NCBI GenBank assembly: GCA_001799615.1
Contig: MGTU01000017.1
Location: 1-64,000, forward strand
Direction: 5' to 3'
Length of the DNA: 64,000 nucleotides
Origin: Elusimicrobia bacterium GWA2_61_42
GTDB lineage: Bacteria; Elusimicrobiota; Elusimicrobia; Elusimicrobiales; UBA9959
Shown here: one piece after another, positions 26,304 through 34,603 of the stretch
How positions within the stretch are numbered: the first letter of the stretch is position 1
How the letters are laid out: the number at the start of each line of letters is the position of its first letter
Translations under genes and position numbers: made by a program
The notes under the pieces: model-generated
Databases searched by the model: none
What the model saw: the letters and a program-made list of their open reading frames with translations, nothing else
What the model was told of the DNA's origin: nothing

Positions 26304-26322
26304 AGTCGCCCGCGCTTTTTGT

Positions 26323-26328
26323 TATAAT
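26323..26328 (+). promoter_or_regulatory. -10 box for tRNA-Val
   Basis: A perfect TATAAT begins 54 bases before the tRNA. The -35 is weak (GTGAAG at 26300-26305, 17-base spacer). Confidence 0.5.
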
Positions 26329-26376
26329 ATCTTCGTAGTTGATTACCCTGAGCATGCGTGCGAGGGGGCGGCAGAG

Positions 26377-26451
26377 GCCCAGTTGGCGCAGCGGTAGCGC
26401 GTTCCCTTGACATGGGAAAGGTCACAGGTTCGATCCCTGTACTGGGCACCA
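26377..26451 (+). tRNA. tRNA-Val (anticodon GAC)
   Basis: A complete cloverleaf is seen. The acceptor stem GCCCAGT/ACTGGGC is perfect. The D arm is GCGC/GCGC, the anticodon stem TTCCC/GGGAA encloses the loop TTGACAT (anticodon GAC at 26409-26411), and the T arm ACAGG/CCTGT encloses TTCGATC. The 3' CCA is encoded at 26449-26451. Confidence 0.95.
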
Positions 26452-26470
26452 GATTTAAATGAACAGTCAG

Positions 26471-26511
26471 AGCCCGTTAGAACCCGCTCCGGGAACTGGC
26501 GGGCTATTTTT
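26471..26511 (+). terminator. Terminator after tRNA-Val
   Basis: AGCCCG (26471-26476) pairs with CGGGCT (26500-26505), followed by ATTTTTT. It lies just before the ribosome site of the superoxide dismutase gene. Confidence 0.65.
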
Positions 26512-26521
26512 TGGAGGAAAA

Positions 26522-27199
26522 ATGTTAAAACTTATCCTGGCCGCGGTCCTCGCCTTCGGCGCCCCCGCCGCGCTTAAAGCGCAGGCGTCCTTCAAAATGC
26601 TCGCTCCCGCCCAGGGCTACGCCCTCTACAACGCCAGGGAATACCCCGTCATGCTGTCCGGCGCCGTGTTCTCCTTCGGCATGTCCTCGGTGCATCTCAA
26701 ACTTTACCAGGGCTACGTAAAAAGCACCAACGCCCTGCTGCAGCGCCTTAAAGAACTGGAAGGCGAAAATAAGACCGCCTCGCCGGAATACGCCGAGCTC
26801 AAGCGCCGTTTCGGCTGGGAATTCAACGGCATGCGCCTGCACGAACTTTATTTCTCCAATCTCGGCGCCGCGCCCCTGCCGGCCGGGTCTTCCCTGCGCG
26901 CCGCCCTGACCGCCCAGTACGGCACTTTCGAGGCCTGGGAGGCCTCCTTCCAGGCCCTGGCGCAGCTGCGGGGCATCGGCTGGGCCGCCCTGGTCTACGA
27001 CGCTCCCGCCGGGCGCTTCCACAACGTCTGGATAAACGAGCACGACGGCGGCGTTCCCGCCGGGACCACCGTGCTGCTGGTGCTGGACCTGTTCGAGCAC
27101 GCCTATATGTACGATTTTCAGACGGACAAACTGCGCTACGCCCGCGCCTTCTGGGCGGCGGTGAACTGGGCGGAAGTGCAGAAACGATTCGGTAAGTAA
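26522..27199 (+). CDS. Exported Fe/Mn superoxide dismutase
   Basis: Converts superoxide to hydrogen peroxide and oxygen. The start at 26522 is set by GGAGG at 26512-26516; it gives a 225-residue protein with a signal peptide (about 1-21, ending LKA), so the enzyme is probably periplasmic, unusual for this family. The four metal ligands can be placed: His58 (VHLKLYQGYV), His107 (MRLHELYFSNL), Asp189 and His193 (LDLFEHAY). The usual WEHAY tryptophan is Phe191 here. The fold-defining GIGWAALVYD and VNW segments are present. It is 12 bases before thrS. Metal specificity cannot be told by eye. Confidence 0.85.
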   Translation: MLKLILAAVLAFGAPAALKAQASFKMLAPAQGYALYNAREYPVMLSGAVFSFGMSSVHLKLYQGYVKSTNALLQRLKELEGENKTASPEYAELKRRFGWEFNGMRLHELYFSNLGAAPLPAGSSLRAALTAQYGTFEAWEASFQALAQLRGIGWAALVYDAPAGRFHNVWINEHDGGVPAGTTVLLVLDLFEHAYMYDFQTDKLRYARAFWAAVNWAEVQKRFGK

Positions 27200-27211
27200 G
27201 CAAAGGACAAT

Positions 27212-28966
27212 ATGGCCGACGACAACAAAGAAGAACTCCTGCAGAAAATGCGGCACTCCCTGGCCCACGTGATGGCCCAGGCCGTGGCCGAGCTGTTCCC
27301 CGGCGCCAAATTCGGCATAGGCCCCGCCATCGAGAACGGCTTCTATTACGACTTCGACCTGCCGCACCACTTCACCCCCGAAGACCTGCCGCTCATCGAG
27401 AAAAAGATGAAGCATATCCTCGGCCAGGCCCAGAAGTTCGAGCGCGTGGAACTCTCCCGCGCCGACGCTCTCAAGCATTTCGGCGAGAAGGGGGAGAAGT
27501 ACAAGGTGGAGCTCATCAACGACCTCCCCGAAGGTTCCGTCATCAGCGTTTACCGCAACGGCCCCTTCGAGGACCTCTGCAAAGGCCCCCACGTGGAGCA
27601 TACCGGCAAACTTAAGGCTTTCAAACTGGTGTCCATCGCCGGCGCCTACTGGCGCGGCAGCGAGAAGAACCCCATGCTGCAGCGCATCTACGCCGTGGCT
27701 TTCGAAACGCCCGACGAGCTCAACGCCTACCTCAAGCAGCAGGAAGAGGCCGCCAAGCGCGATCACCGCAAGCTCGGCAAACAGCTGGACCTTTACAGCA
27801 TCAACGAGATGATAGGGCCCGGCCTGGTGCTGTGGCACCCCAACGGCGCGCGCATCCGCCACGAGATCGAGACCTTCTGGAAGGACGAGCATTTTAAGGG
27901 CGGCTACGACCTGGTCAACACGCCGCATATCGGCCGCGCGGGCCTCTGGGAGACCTCCGGCCACCTGGGCTTCTACAAGGATTCGATGTACGCTCCCATG
28001 GACATCGACGGCATAGAGTACTACGCCAAGCCCATGAACTGCCCTTTCCACATCCAGATCTACCAGAGCTCTTCGCGCTCTTACCGGGACCTGCCGCTCA
28101 GGTGGGCCGAGCTGGGCACCGTTTACCGCTTCGAGAAAGCCGGCGTGCTGCACGGCCTGCTGCGCGTGCGCGGCTTTACCCAGGACGACGCCCACATCAT
28201 CTGCACGCCCGAACAGATCGAGTCCGAGACCATCGAGGTGCTGCGCTTCAGCATGAACATGCTCAAGGCCTTCGGCCTTACGGACATCAAAGCCTATCTC
28301 GCCACCCGCCCCGCTGGCGCCGTGGGCGAACCGGCCCGCTGGGAAGAGGCGCAGAAGAGCCTTATGTCGGCCGTTAAGAAAGAAGGCGTCGAGGTGGAGC
28401 TGGACGAGGGCGGCGGCGCCTTCTACGGCCCCAAGATCGACCTCAAGGTCAAGGATGCCATCGGCCGCGAATGGCAGATGACCACCATCCAGTTCGACTT
28501 CAACGAGCCCGAACGCTTCGGCATGGAATACACCGGCGCCGACGGGCAGAAGCACCGCCCGTACATGGTGCACCGCGCGCTGCTGGGTTCGCTGGAGCGC
28601 TTCTTCGGCGTGCTCATCGAGCATTACGCCGGCAACTTCCCCATGTGGCTGGCGCCCGTCCAGGTGAAGGTCCTCAACATCACCGGCGAAGCGGAAGGCT
28701 ACGCCAAAGAGGTGGAGGCCAAGCTGAAGGCGGCGGGCCTGCGCGTGGCCAGCGACCTGCGCAACGAGACCATCAACGCCAAGGTGCGCGACTCCGCCAT
28801 GCACAAGTTCCCCTACCTGGTTGTGGTGGGCATGAAGGAAAAGGAAGCGGGCAACATCACCCTGCGTCTCCGCGGCAACCGCAGCGTCTACGGCGTCTCC
28901 CTGGACGAATTCATCACCAAAGCCGTCACCGAGTCCTCCACCCGCGCCCTCGCCAGCCCCTATTAA
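27212..28966 (+). CDS. thrS: Threonyl-tRNA synthetase lacking the TGS domain
   Basis: Charges tRNA-Thr with threonine. The 584-residue protein begins straight in the editing domain (HSLAHVMAQA at about 16-25 and LCKGPHV near 127), so the N-terminal TGS domain of the usual 640-residue bacterial enzyme is missing. Zinc ligands Cys277, His328 and His454 keep the same spacing as in E. coli (334, 385, 511). The class II core and the anticodon-binding domain (about 480-580) are present. AAAGGA sits six bases before the ATG. The gap to the upstream gene is 12 bases, so no T-box or ribosomal leader control is possible here. Confidence 0.95.
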   Translation: MADDNKEELLQKMRHSLAHVMAQAVAELFPGAKFGIGPAIENGFYYDFDLPHHFTPEDLPLIEKKMKHILGQAQKFERVELSRADALKHFGEKGEKYKVELINDLPEGSVISVYRNGPFEDLCKGPHVEHTGKLKAFKLVSIAGAYWRGSEKNPMLQRIYAVAFETPDELNAYLKQQEEAAKRDHRKLGKQLDLYSINEMIGPGLVLWHPNGARIRHEIETFWKDEHFKGGYDLVNTPHIGRAGLWETSGHLGFYKDSMYAPMDIDGIEYYAKPMNCPFHIQIYQSSSRSYRDLPLRWAELGTVYRFEKAGVLHGLLRVRGFTQDDAHIICTPEQIESETIEVLRFSMNMLKAFGLTDIKAYLATRPAGAVGEPARWEEAQKSLMSAVKKEGVEVELDEGGGAFYGPKIDLKVKDAIGREWQMTTIQFDFNEPERFGMEYTGADGQKHRPYMVHRALLGSLERFFGVLIEHYAGNFPMWLAPVQVKVLNITGEAEGYAKEVEAKLKAAGLRVASDLRNETINAKVRDSAMHKFPYLVVVGMKEKEAGNITLRLRGNRSVYGVSLDEFITKAVTESSTRALASPY

Positions 28967-28970
28967 AGGG

Positions 28971-29005
28971 GGACAGGCTACTTTTTTGTAAAAAGTAGCC
29001 TGTCC
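28971..29005 (+). repeat. Head-to-head REP-like repeats forming a hairpin
   Basis: GGACAGGCTAC plus five T (28971-28986) is mirrored by five A plus GTAGCCTGTCC (28990-29005), a 16-bp stem with a tiny loop. The same core word flanks the RAYT gene downstream and recurs at 61308. It lies five bases after the thrS stop and could also stabilise the thrS mRNA 3' end. Confidence 0.8.
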
Positions 29006-29016
29006 GGTGCCCAAAA

Positions 29017-29042
29017 GAACCCGACACTACGTTGTCGGGTTC
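29017..29042 (+). other. Hairpin between REP copies
   Basis: GAACCCGACA (29017-29026) pairs perfectly with TGTCGGGTTC (29033-29042). No T run follows, so it is not a classical terminator; it may be part of the repeat element. Confidence 0.5.
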
Positions 29043-29051
29043 CTCTGTTAT

Positions 29052-29801
29052 ATTATGGGGACAGGCTACATTATTAAAAGCCTTCAGAATGTCCTGCTGG
29101 GGGGTGGGTTATGCCAAGAATACCAAGAGGTTTTGGGGACAACCAGGTATATCATGTGATAAACCGCGGTAATGCTAGAAATAAGGTTTTTCATAAGGAT
29201 GACGATTACATTTCTTTTATCCGGCTGCTTAAGGAGGCGATTGCCCGGCACCCGGTAAAACTGTACGCCTATTGTCTGATGCCGAATCATTTCCATTTTT
29301 TGATGAGCCCGTATCAGGCAAAGGACCTTAGTTCGTGCATGCAGTGGTTAATGACCAGCCACGTGCGGAGGTACCACACTCATTACGGCAGCACAGGACA
29401 TATATGGCAGGGCCGGTTTAAAAGTTTTATTGTGGAGGAGGATTCGCACATTATTACGGTCGATAGATACATAGAGGGCAACCCGGTCCGTGGTGGAATT
29501 GTTACTACTGCTGCGGCATGGCCCTGGTCTTCTCATGCTGAAAGTGCCGGATTGATCCCCTGCCGGTTTGTAAGCTGTTTGCCGGTGGAACTTCCGGAAG
29601 ACTGGACACATTACGTGGATACTCCTTTGAATGAGGCCGAGCTGGAGAAGATGCGCCGCAGCATTTCCAGGCAAACCCCGTACGGGGATGAACAATGGCA
29701 AAAAAAGGTCGCGCTTGATTATAACCTGGAGGCCACCCTGCACCCTATAGGGCGGCCGAGAAAATCAGGTGAGGCTTGAAAAAGTAGCCTGTCCCCATTA
29801 T
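29052..29801 (+). mobile_element. RAYT transposase gene bracketed by inverted REP-like repeats
   Basis: The left end reads ATTATGGGGACAGGCTAC (29052-29069). The right end is its inverted form, GTAGCCTGTCCCCATTAT (29784-29801). The 18-bp ends differ at one base when compared in the same orientation. Between them lies one IS200/RAYT-type gene. The local composition is more AT-rich than the neighbouring genes. Similar words stand immediately to the left (28971-29005) and singly at 61308, as expected for a REP family mobilised by its RAYT. Confidence 0.7.
29111..29779 (+). CDS. REP-associated tyrosine transposase (Y1/IS200 fold)
   Basis: The 222-residue protein has the Y1 transposase signatures: YHVINRGN near the start, the HUH metal site His60-x-His62 in MPNHFHFLM, a GHIWQGRFKS motif (96-105) and the catalytic Tyr120 in VDRYIEGNPVRGG. 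RAYTs nick and join single-stranded DNA at REP hairpins. The flanking inverted repeats with a GGGGACAGGCTAC core are the likely substrate. There is no Shine-Dalgarno of note. Start at 29111 fits the family N-terminus. Confidence 0.9.
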   Translation: MPRIPRGFGDNQVYHVINRGNARNKVFHKDDDYISFIRLLKEAIARHPVKLYAYCLMPNHFHFLMSPYQAKDLSSCMQWLMTSHVRRYHTHYGSTGHIWQGRFKSFIVEEDSHIITVDRYIEGNPVRGGIVTTAAAWPWSSHAESAGLIPCRFVSCLPVELPEDWTHYVDTPLNEAELEKMRRSISRQTPYGDEQWQKKVALDYNLEATLHPIGRPRKSGEA

Positions 29802-29823
29802 GTATAAACGCGTTTATATTTGT

Positions 29824-29829
29824 TAAAAT
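29824..29829 (+). promoter_or_regulatory. Possible -10 box before the large TPR gene
   Basis: TAAAAT preceded by TT, just after the REP-flanked element; predicted start near 29836 with a leader of about 47 bases that contains GAGGT (29873-29877). No convincing -35. Confidence 0.35.
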
Positions 29830-29882
29830 TATGGGGGAAGGGGGCCGAAAAACGGCTTCCGGATCGGGATCGAGGTAACAGC

Positions 29883-32800
29883 TTGAAAAAATTTATTGGG
29901 ATCGCGTTAATGATGGCTTTCGCCCTGCCGGCGGGGGCGCAGCTCCAGTTGTCGCTGCTCAGCGAGGACGAGGCGGCCTTTCGCAACCTGGCGGGCCTTT
30001 ACGAGGGCGCCACCGACCGCGCCGCGGTCATAGAAACCTTCCAGAAATACATAAAGCAGTACCCCAAAAGCCAGCGCGCGCCGGACGCCCGGTTCATGCA
30101 GGGCGAGGCCTACATGGCCAAAGGCCTTGAACTGCTGCGCCAGGAAAAGCTTTCCAAGATGACTTCCGACGACAGGATGCTGGCCGGCATAAACCCCGCC
30201 GCCCTGGCCGAGCTGAACTCCGCCGCCGAGGCCTACGCCGCCGCCATCAACGACTATTCCCGCAGCGGCCTGGAGGCCAGCGCCCAGCACCGCACCGGCG
30301 AGGCCTTCTACAACATGGGCAACTGGGAGCGCGCGCTTAAGGAATTCCTGAAGGTGGAGGACAAGTACGCCAAGAGCTACATCGTGCCGGAAAGCCTGCT
30401 GGGCGCCGTGTACGCCAACATCGCCCTCGGCCGCTACCAGGAGGCGCAGGCCAACCTGTTCCGCCTGGAGGAAACCTGGCTGCCTTACAACAAGGAGCCG
30501 TCGGTGGTGTTCGCCAGGGCCGTCATAGAACTGAACCGCAAGAACTACCCCTCGGCGCAGAAGCTGTTCCTGCAGCTGGCCACGCCGGAAGCCCGGTTCT
30601 TCCTGGGCAAGGCCTACCTCTACGAAGGCAAGACCTACATGGCCGCCTCCGTGTTCGAAAAGCTCCTGAAGGATTTCCCCAACGCCGACTTCAGGGAGGA
30701 AGCCGAGTTCCTGGCCGCCGATTCCTTTTTCCACGCCAACGACTTCGACGGCGCCATCTCCAAGTACCAGGGCTTCCTGAAGAAATACCCCAATTCCAAG
30801 CTGAAGAGCGCCGCCGTGTTCCGCATCGGCGCTTCCCAGTTCAACAAGAAAGACTACCCCAGCGCCCGCTCCAATTTCCAGAACGTGATAGACAAGAACC
30901 CGCGCGACTTCTTCGCGTCCTACGCCCAGTTCTTCATCGCCGAGAGCTACCTGGAGAACAAGCAGACGCGCGACGCGCTGTTCGCCTACACCAAGGTGAC
31001 CACCGGCTACGGCAGCTCCTCCGTGGCGCCCGCCAGCGGCTACAAGCTGGCCTGGTGCCAGTACCTGCTGGGCGATTACCTGCAGACCGTGCACGCGCTG
31101 GAGAGCTTCCTGGTGCTGTACCCCACGCACGCGCTGGCCAAGAACGCCTATTACCTGAAGGGCACGGCCCTGCTGGAACTGAAGAAGACCGACGAGGCGC
31201 TGCGCTCCTTCCAGAACGCGGTGGACATGGCCCCGGCGAGCGAAGTGGCCGAGCAGGCGCTGTTCATGATCCTGCGCGCCGAATACGACCGCGGCAATTT
31301 CAACAGCATCCTCACCTCCTACCAGTTCATCTTCAAGCACCTGCCGCCGGCGGGCTCCAAGTGGCGCGCGCTGAGCCTGCTGTACGTGGCCGAGGCCTAC
31401 ATGGCCATGAACCTGGTGGACGACGCCCGCAACATCTACACCACCATCGCCCGCATCTATCCCAACGACGTGTCCGCGCTGTACGCGCAGGACGGCCTGG
31501 TGTGGTGCATGGCGCTGGCCGGGGACACCGACGGCGCGGCCCGCGCCCGGGAGAAGCTCAAGACGCTTAAAGCGGCCTTCGCCGACGCCGAGCAGCCCAC
31601 CGGGGCCGACGCCATGGCGCTGGCCGACAGCAATTTCAACCGCAAGGAATACGAGAAGGCCTACCAGATGTACGAGGCCTTCGCCGCCGAGCAGGCGCGC
31701 GACGCCTACGCCCCGACGGCGCTGTACCGCGCCGGGCTCGCCCTGTACCGCCTGCGCTACTACAGCCAGGCCGTGGAGACCTGGAGCCGCCTGAGCCGCG
31801 ACTACCCGACGGCCCCCGAGACCGAGCTGGCCGATTTCCAGATAGGCGACACCTGGTTCCGCGCGCAGAAATACGCGGAGTCCGTCGGAGCCTACGAGGG
31901 AATCATCGCCCGCTACCCCAAAAGCGACAAGCTGCCGCTGGCCTGGCTGCGCCTCGCGCAGGTGCGCTACAACCTCAAGCAGGACGCGCAGGCCCTCGAC
32001 CACACCAGGACCGCCGTGGCCGCCTATCCCGAGGCGCCCGAAGCCTCCGACGCCTTCGACCTGGCCGAGGCCGTGTTCGACCGCAACGCCGCCCTGGACT
32101 ACAAAGCCTGGTTCGAGGCCCTGGCCGCCCGCCAGCCCGCCGACAAAACCTCCGGCGAGGCCCTGTTCCGCCTGGGCCGACGCCAGTTCGAGAAGAAGGA
32201 ATTCGGCGGCGCCGTAGGGAGCCTTAAGAAATTCAGCGTGGACTTCATCGACCACCCGTCCATCAAGGACGCGCAGTTCTACCTGGGCGAAGCCTATTTC
32301 CAGACCGGCGACATGGAGAACGCCGCCGCCGTGTTCGAGCGGTTCGCGGCCAACTACCAGGACGCCAAAGAGCACCCCGTGGCGCTGTTCCGCCTGGGCA
32401 ACTCCTACTACAACCAGAAAAAGCACGAGGAGGCCTCCAGGGCCTACGCCAAGCTGGCCGAGCTGTACCCCGGCAGCGAATACATAAAGCCCGCGCTGTT
32501 CAACCTGGCGCTGTGCTACAAGAACATCGGCGACACCGACAAGGCCGAGGAAACCTACCGCAAGTATTACGACCTCACCGGCAAGACCGACGACGCGCTG
32601 GGCGCGCTGTGGGAGATCTTCAACATCCAGAAGACCCGCGGCGACCTGGCCGGCGCGCTCAAGACGCTGACGCAGATCTACGGCGAGTCCGAGGGCAAGG
32701 AAGACGGCCTGGAAGCCATGTATTACATGGGCGAGATGAATTACGACAACCTGCAGCCCGACGAGGCGCGCGACTACTGGGAGCGCCTCAGCCAGCAGAA

Positions 32801-33140
32801 GCCGGCCGGCAGCGCCTGGCGCCTGCAGGGCCTGGTGAAGCTCGGCGAGATCTACGAGACCGAGAAGAACTACCAGGAAGCCGCGCGCGTGTACGAAGAC
32901 ATCGCCCGCAACTCGGGCAAGCCGGAAGTGGCCCGCGCCGCCGCCGAGCGCGCCCGCTCCCTGCTGAACCGCGGCAAGGCCGCGCCCGCCAAAGAAGCCC
33001 CGCCCGCCAAGCGCACGCTGCCCGGCATGGACGGGGGGGAAGAGGAAGTGGCGGAGCCGGTCTCCGACGAAGCCGCGCCCGTAAAGAAAAAAGTGCGCCG
33101 CCTGAAGAAGAAAGCCGCCGCCCCCGCGGCGCAGCAATAA
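29883..33140 (+). CDS. Large exported TPR-repeat protein (about 1085 aa) heading an ExbB/ExbD/TonB operon
   Basis: The start is a TTG at 29883 with GAGGT seven bases upstream; it gives a clean signal peptide (KKFIGIALMMAFALPAGAQ). A frame extension to 29820 would add 21 residues with no signal character. The mature protein is an almost unbroken array of TPR/Sel-like helices, with repeated units such as AQFFIAESYLENKQTRDALFAY, FRLGNSYYNQKKHEEA and FNLALCYKNIG. The C-terminal 75 residues are low-complexity Lys/Pro/Glu/Ala (about 1010-1085). It resembles an oversized periplasmic YbgF/CpoB-type partner of Tol systems. It lies 18 bases before the ExbB/TolQ gene, supporting a joint function. Confidence 0.75.
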   Translation: MKKFIGIALMMAFALPAGAQLQLSLLSEDEAAFRNLAGLYEGATDRAAVIETFQKYIKQYPKSQRAPDARFMQGEAYMAKGLELLRQEKLSKMTSDDRMLAGINPAALAELNSAAEAYAAAINDYSRSGLEASAQHRTGEAFYNMGNWERALKEFLKVEDKYAKSYIVPESLLGAVYANIALGRYQEAQANLFRLEETWLPYNKEPSVVFARAVIELNRKNYPSAQKLFLQLATPEARFFLGKAYLYEGKTYMAASVFEKLLKDFPNADFREEAEFLAADSFFHANDFDGAISKYQGFLKKYPNSKLKSAAVFRIGASQFNKKDYPSARSNFQNVIDKNPRDFFASYAQFFIAESYLENKQTRDALFAYTKVTTGYGSSSVAPASGYKLAWCQYLLGDYLQTVHALESFLVLYPTHALAKNAYYLKGTALLELKKTDEALRSFQNAVDMAPASEVAEQALFMILRAEYDRGNFNSILTSYQFIFKHLPPAGSKWRALSLLYVAEAYMAMNLVDDARNIYTTIARIYPNDVSALYAQDGLVWCMALAGDTDGAARAREKLKTLKAAFADAEQPTGADAMALADSNFNRKEYEKAYQMYEAFAAEQARDAYAPTALYRAGLALYRLRYYSQAVETWSRLSRDYPTAPETELADFQIGDTWFRAQKYAESVGAYEGIIARYPKSDKLPLAWLRLAQVRYNLKQDAQALDHTRTAVAAYPEAPEASDAFDLAEAVFDRNAALDYKAWFEALAARQPADKTSGEALFRLGRRQFEKKEFGGAVGSLKKFSVDFIDHPSIKDAQFYLGEAYFQTGDMENAAAVFERFAANYQDAKEHPVALFRLGNSYYNQKKHEEASRAYAKLAELYPGSEYIKPALFNLALCYKNIGDTDKAEETYRKYYDLTGKTDDALGALWEIFNIQKTRGDLAGALKTLTQIYGESEGKEDGLEAMYYMGEMNYDNLQPDEARDYWERLSQQKPAGSAWRLQGLVKLGEIYETEKNYQEAARVYEDIARNSGKPEVARAAAERARSLLNRGKAAPAKEAPPAKRTLPGMDGGEEEVAEPVSDEAAPVKKKVRRLKKKAAAPAAQQ

Positions 33141-33158
33141 GAGCTCAAAGGACCAACA

Positions 33159-33776
33159 ATGGAAAACATAAACTATCTGGCTATTTTCAGGGACAGCTTC
33201 ACGCTGATCATCCTGCTGTTCTGCTCGCTGTTGTCGCTCACTTTCGCCTTCGAGCGCTGGTTCTACTTCCGCAAAGCCCGCCAGAAGAAGATAGACGTCT
33301 TCCTGGCCCACGTCAGCGGCCTGCTGCAGGAAGGCAAGACGGACAAGGCCAAGGAATACGCCGCCAAAATAGACTCGCCGGTTTCCCGCCTGTTCCACTA
33401 CGCGCTGGACCACCGGCACATGGGCCGCAAGGACCTGGAAGAACTGCTGGCCACCAAGCGCCAGGAAGAGCGCCTTAACATGGAGCGCAACCTGGGCGTG
33501 CTGGGCACCATGGGCAATATCGCCCCGTTCATCGGCCTGTTCGGCACCGTGGTGGGCATCATCAAGGCCTTCCGCGACCTGGCGCTATCCGGCTCCGGCG
33601 GCCCCGCCGTGGTGGCCAAAGGCATCGCCGAGGCGCTCGTCGCCACCGCCGGCGGCCTCGCCGTGGCCATCCCCGCCGTCATCCTCTATAACTATTTCAT
33701 GCGCAAAACCAAGGTGATCTCGAGCGAGCTGGAGATCTTCTCCGCGCGCCTGCTGATAATGCTGGAGACCAAATAA
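33159..33776 (+). CDS. ExbB/TolQ-type proton-channel protein
   Basis: The 205-residue inner-membrane protein has three helices (about 12-32, 113-135 and 148-172) and the MotA/TolQ/ExbB signature NIAPFIGLFGTVVGIIKAF (119-137) followed by GIAEALVATAGGLAVAIPAV. It would form a pentamer around an ExbD/TolR dimer and feed proton-motive force to the TonB-like protein. AAAGGA is seven bases upstream of the start. The neighbours (two ExbD genes, a TonB gene) fix the system type; whether it is Tol-like or Ton-like is open. Confidence 0.9.
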   Translation: MENINYLAIFRDSFTLIILLFCSLLSLTFAFERWFYFRKARQKKIDVFLAHVSGLLQEGKTDKAKEYAAKIDSPVSRLFHYALDHRHMGRKDLEELLATKRQEERLNMERNLGVLGTMGNIAPFIGLFGTVVGIIKAFRDLALSGSGGPAVVAKGIAEALVATAGGLAVAIPAVILYNYFMRKTKVISSELEIFSARLLIMLETK

Positions 33777-33781
33777 CCTGA

Positions 33782-34186
33782 ATGGCCGGATCCTCCAATA
33801 ACGCCGACGAGCCCATAACCGACATCAACCTCACGCCCCTGGTGGACGTGTCGCTGGTGCTGGTCATTATTTTCATGGCCGTGGCGCCCTTCGCCCTGAC
33901 CGCCGGCATCAAGGTGCTGCAGTCCAAGGCCAGCGCGCAGGTAGGCAAGGTGTCGCTGTCGGAAAGCGTGCAGGTGCGGCTGAACAAAGAGGGCAGGCTG
34001 ACGCTCAACGGAAGCGAGATCCTGCGCGAGAATTACCCCGCCGAGGTGGCCCGCGCCCTGGTCAAGAGCGACGACAAATTCGTGATAGTGAAGGCCGACA
34101 CCGAGAACAAGGTGGGCCAGGTGGTGGGCCTGCTCGACGAAGCCAGGCAGGCCGGGGCGCTCAAGATGGCGCTGATGAAGAACTGA
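33782..34186 (+). CDS. ExbD/TolR-type protein, copy 1
   Basis: The 134-residue protein has one N-terminal membrane helix (about 22-41) carrying the channel Asp in LTPLVDVSLVLVIIFM, then a periplasmic domain (45-134) that binds peptidoglycan or TonB/TolA. It starts five bases after the ExbB gene and ends one base before a second ExbD gene. The two ExbD copies differ enough in their periplasmic parts to have distinct partners. Confidence 0.9.
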   Translation: MAGSSNNADEPITDINLTPLVDVSLVLVIIFMAVAPFALTAGIKVLQSKASAQVGKVSLSESVQVRLNKEGRLTLNGSEILRENYPAEVARALVKSDDKFVIVKADTENKVGQVVGLLDEARQAGALKMALMKN

Positions 34187-34187
34187 T

Positions 34188-34601
34188 ATGTCCTTTAAAG
34201 TTGAAAACGACGATACGATGATGACCGGCATAAACGTGGCGCCCCTGGTGGACGTGTGCCTGGTACTGGTGATAATTTTCATGGTGACGGCGCCGCTGCT
34301 CAGCGACCCGGCCATCAAGGTGAACCTGCCCAAGGCCAAAACGCAGGAAGGCGAGGAGAAGGACAAGGTGACGGTGACCATAGCGGCGGGGGCCAGGTAC
34401 GCCGTCAACGAAAAGGTCTTCACCGACCAGCCGGCCTTCCTCGAGGGCATAGACAAGATCATAAAGGAAGGCGGGGCCCGCCTGGTGATCATAAAGGCCG
34501 ACGAAGAAGCCCCCTACGGCATCCTGACCGACGCCATGCAGCGCGCCAAGGAAGCCGGCGCCACCGGCATCACCATTGCCACGGAGCAGAAGAAAAAATA
34601 G
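34188..34601 (+). CDS. ExbD/TolR-type protein, copy 2
   Basis: The 137-residue protein repeats the ExbD plan: the membrane helix at about 19-37 contains the channel Asp in VAPLVDVCLVLVIIFMV, and the periplasmic domain follows. It lacks close identity with copy 1 outside the helix. Two ExbD genes after one ExbB gene are known from gliding, Tol and Ton-type clusters and may build a mixed dimer. Two bases separate it from the TonB gene. Confidence 0.9.
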   Translation: MSFKVENDDTMMTGINVAPLVDVCLVLVIIFMVTAPLLSDPAIKVNLPKAKTQEGEEKDKVTVTIAAGARYAVNEKVFTDQPAFLEGIDKIIKEGGARLVIIKADEEAPYGILTDAMQRAKEAGATGITIATEQKKK

Positions 34602-34603
34602 CG

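Noticed and set aside
28971-29005. Classical terminator after thrS
   Set aside because: The T run lies inside the stem loop rather than after it, and the same sequence recurs as a mobile repeat.
29907-33419. Very long minus-strand open frame opposite the TPR and ExbB genes, and similar ones opposite other GC-rich genes
   Set aside because: These are shadows caused by strong G/C third-position bias; the opposite-strand genes have clear domains and signals.
34256-34603. N-terminal extension of the TonB-like protein
   Set aside because: The extended part is the ExbD gene read in another frame and has low-complexity basic composition; the ATG at 34604 begins the membrane helix.
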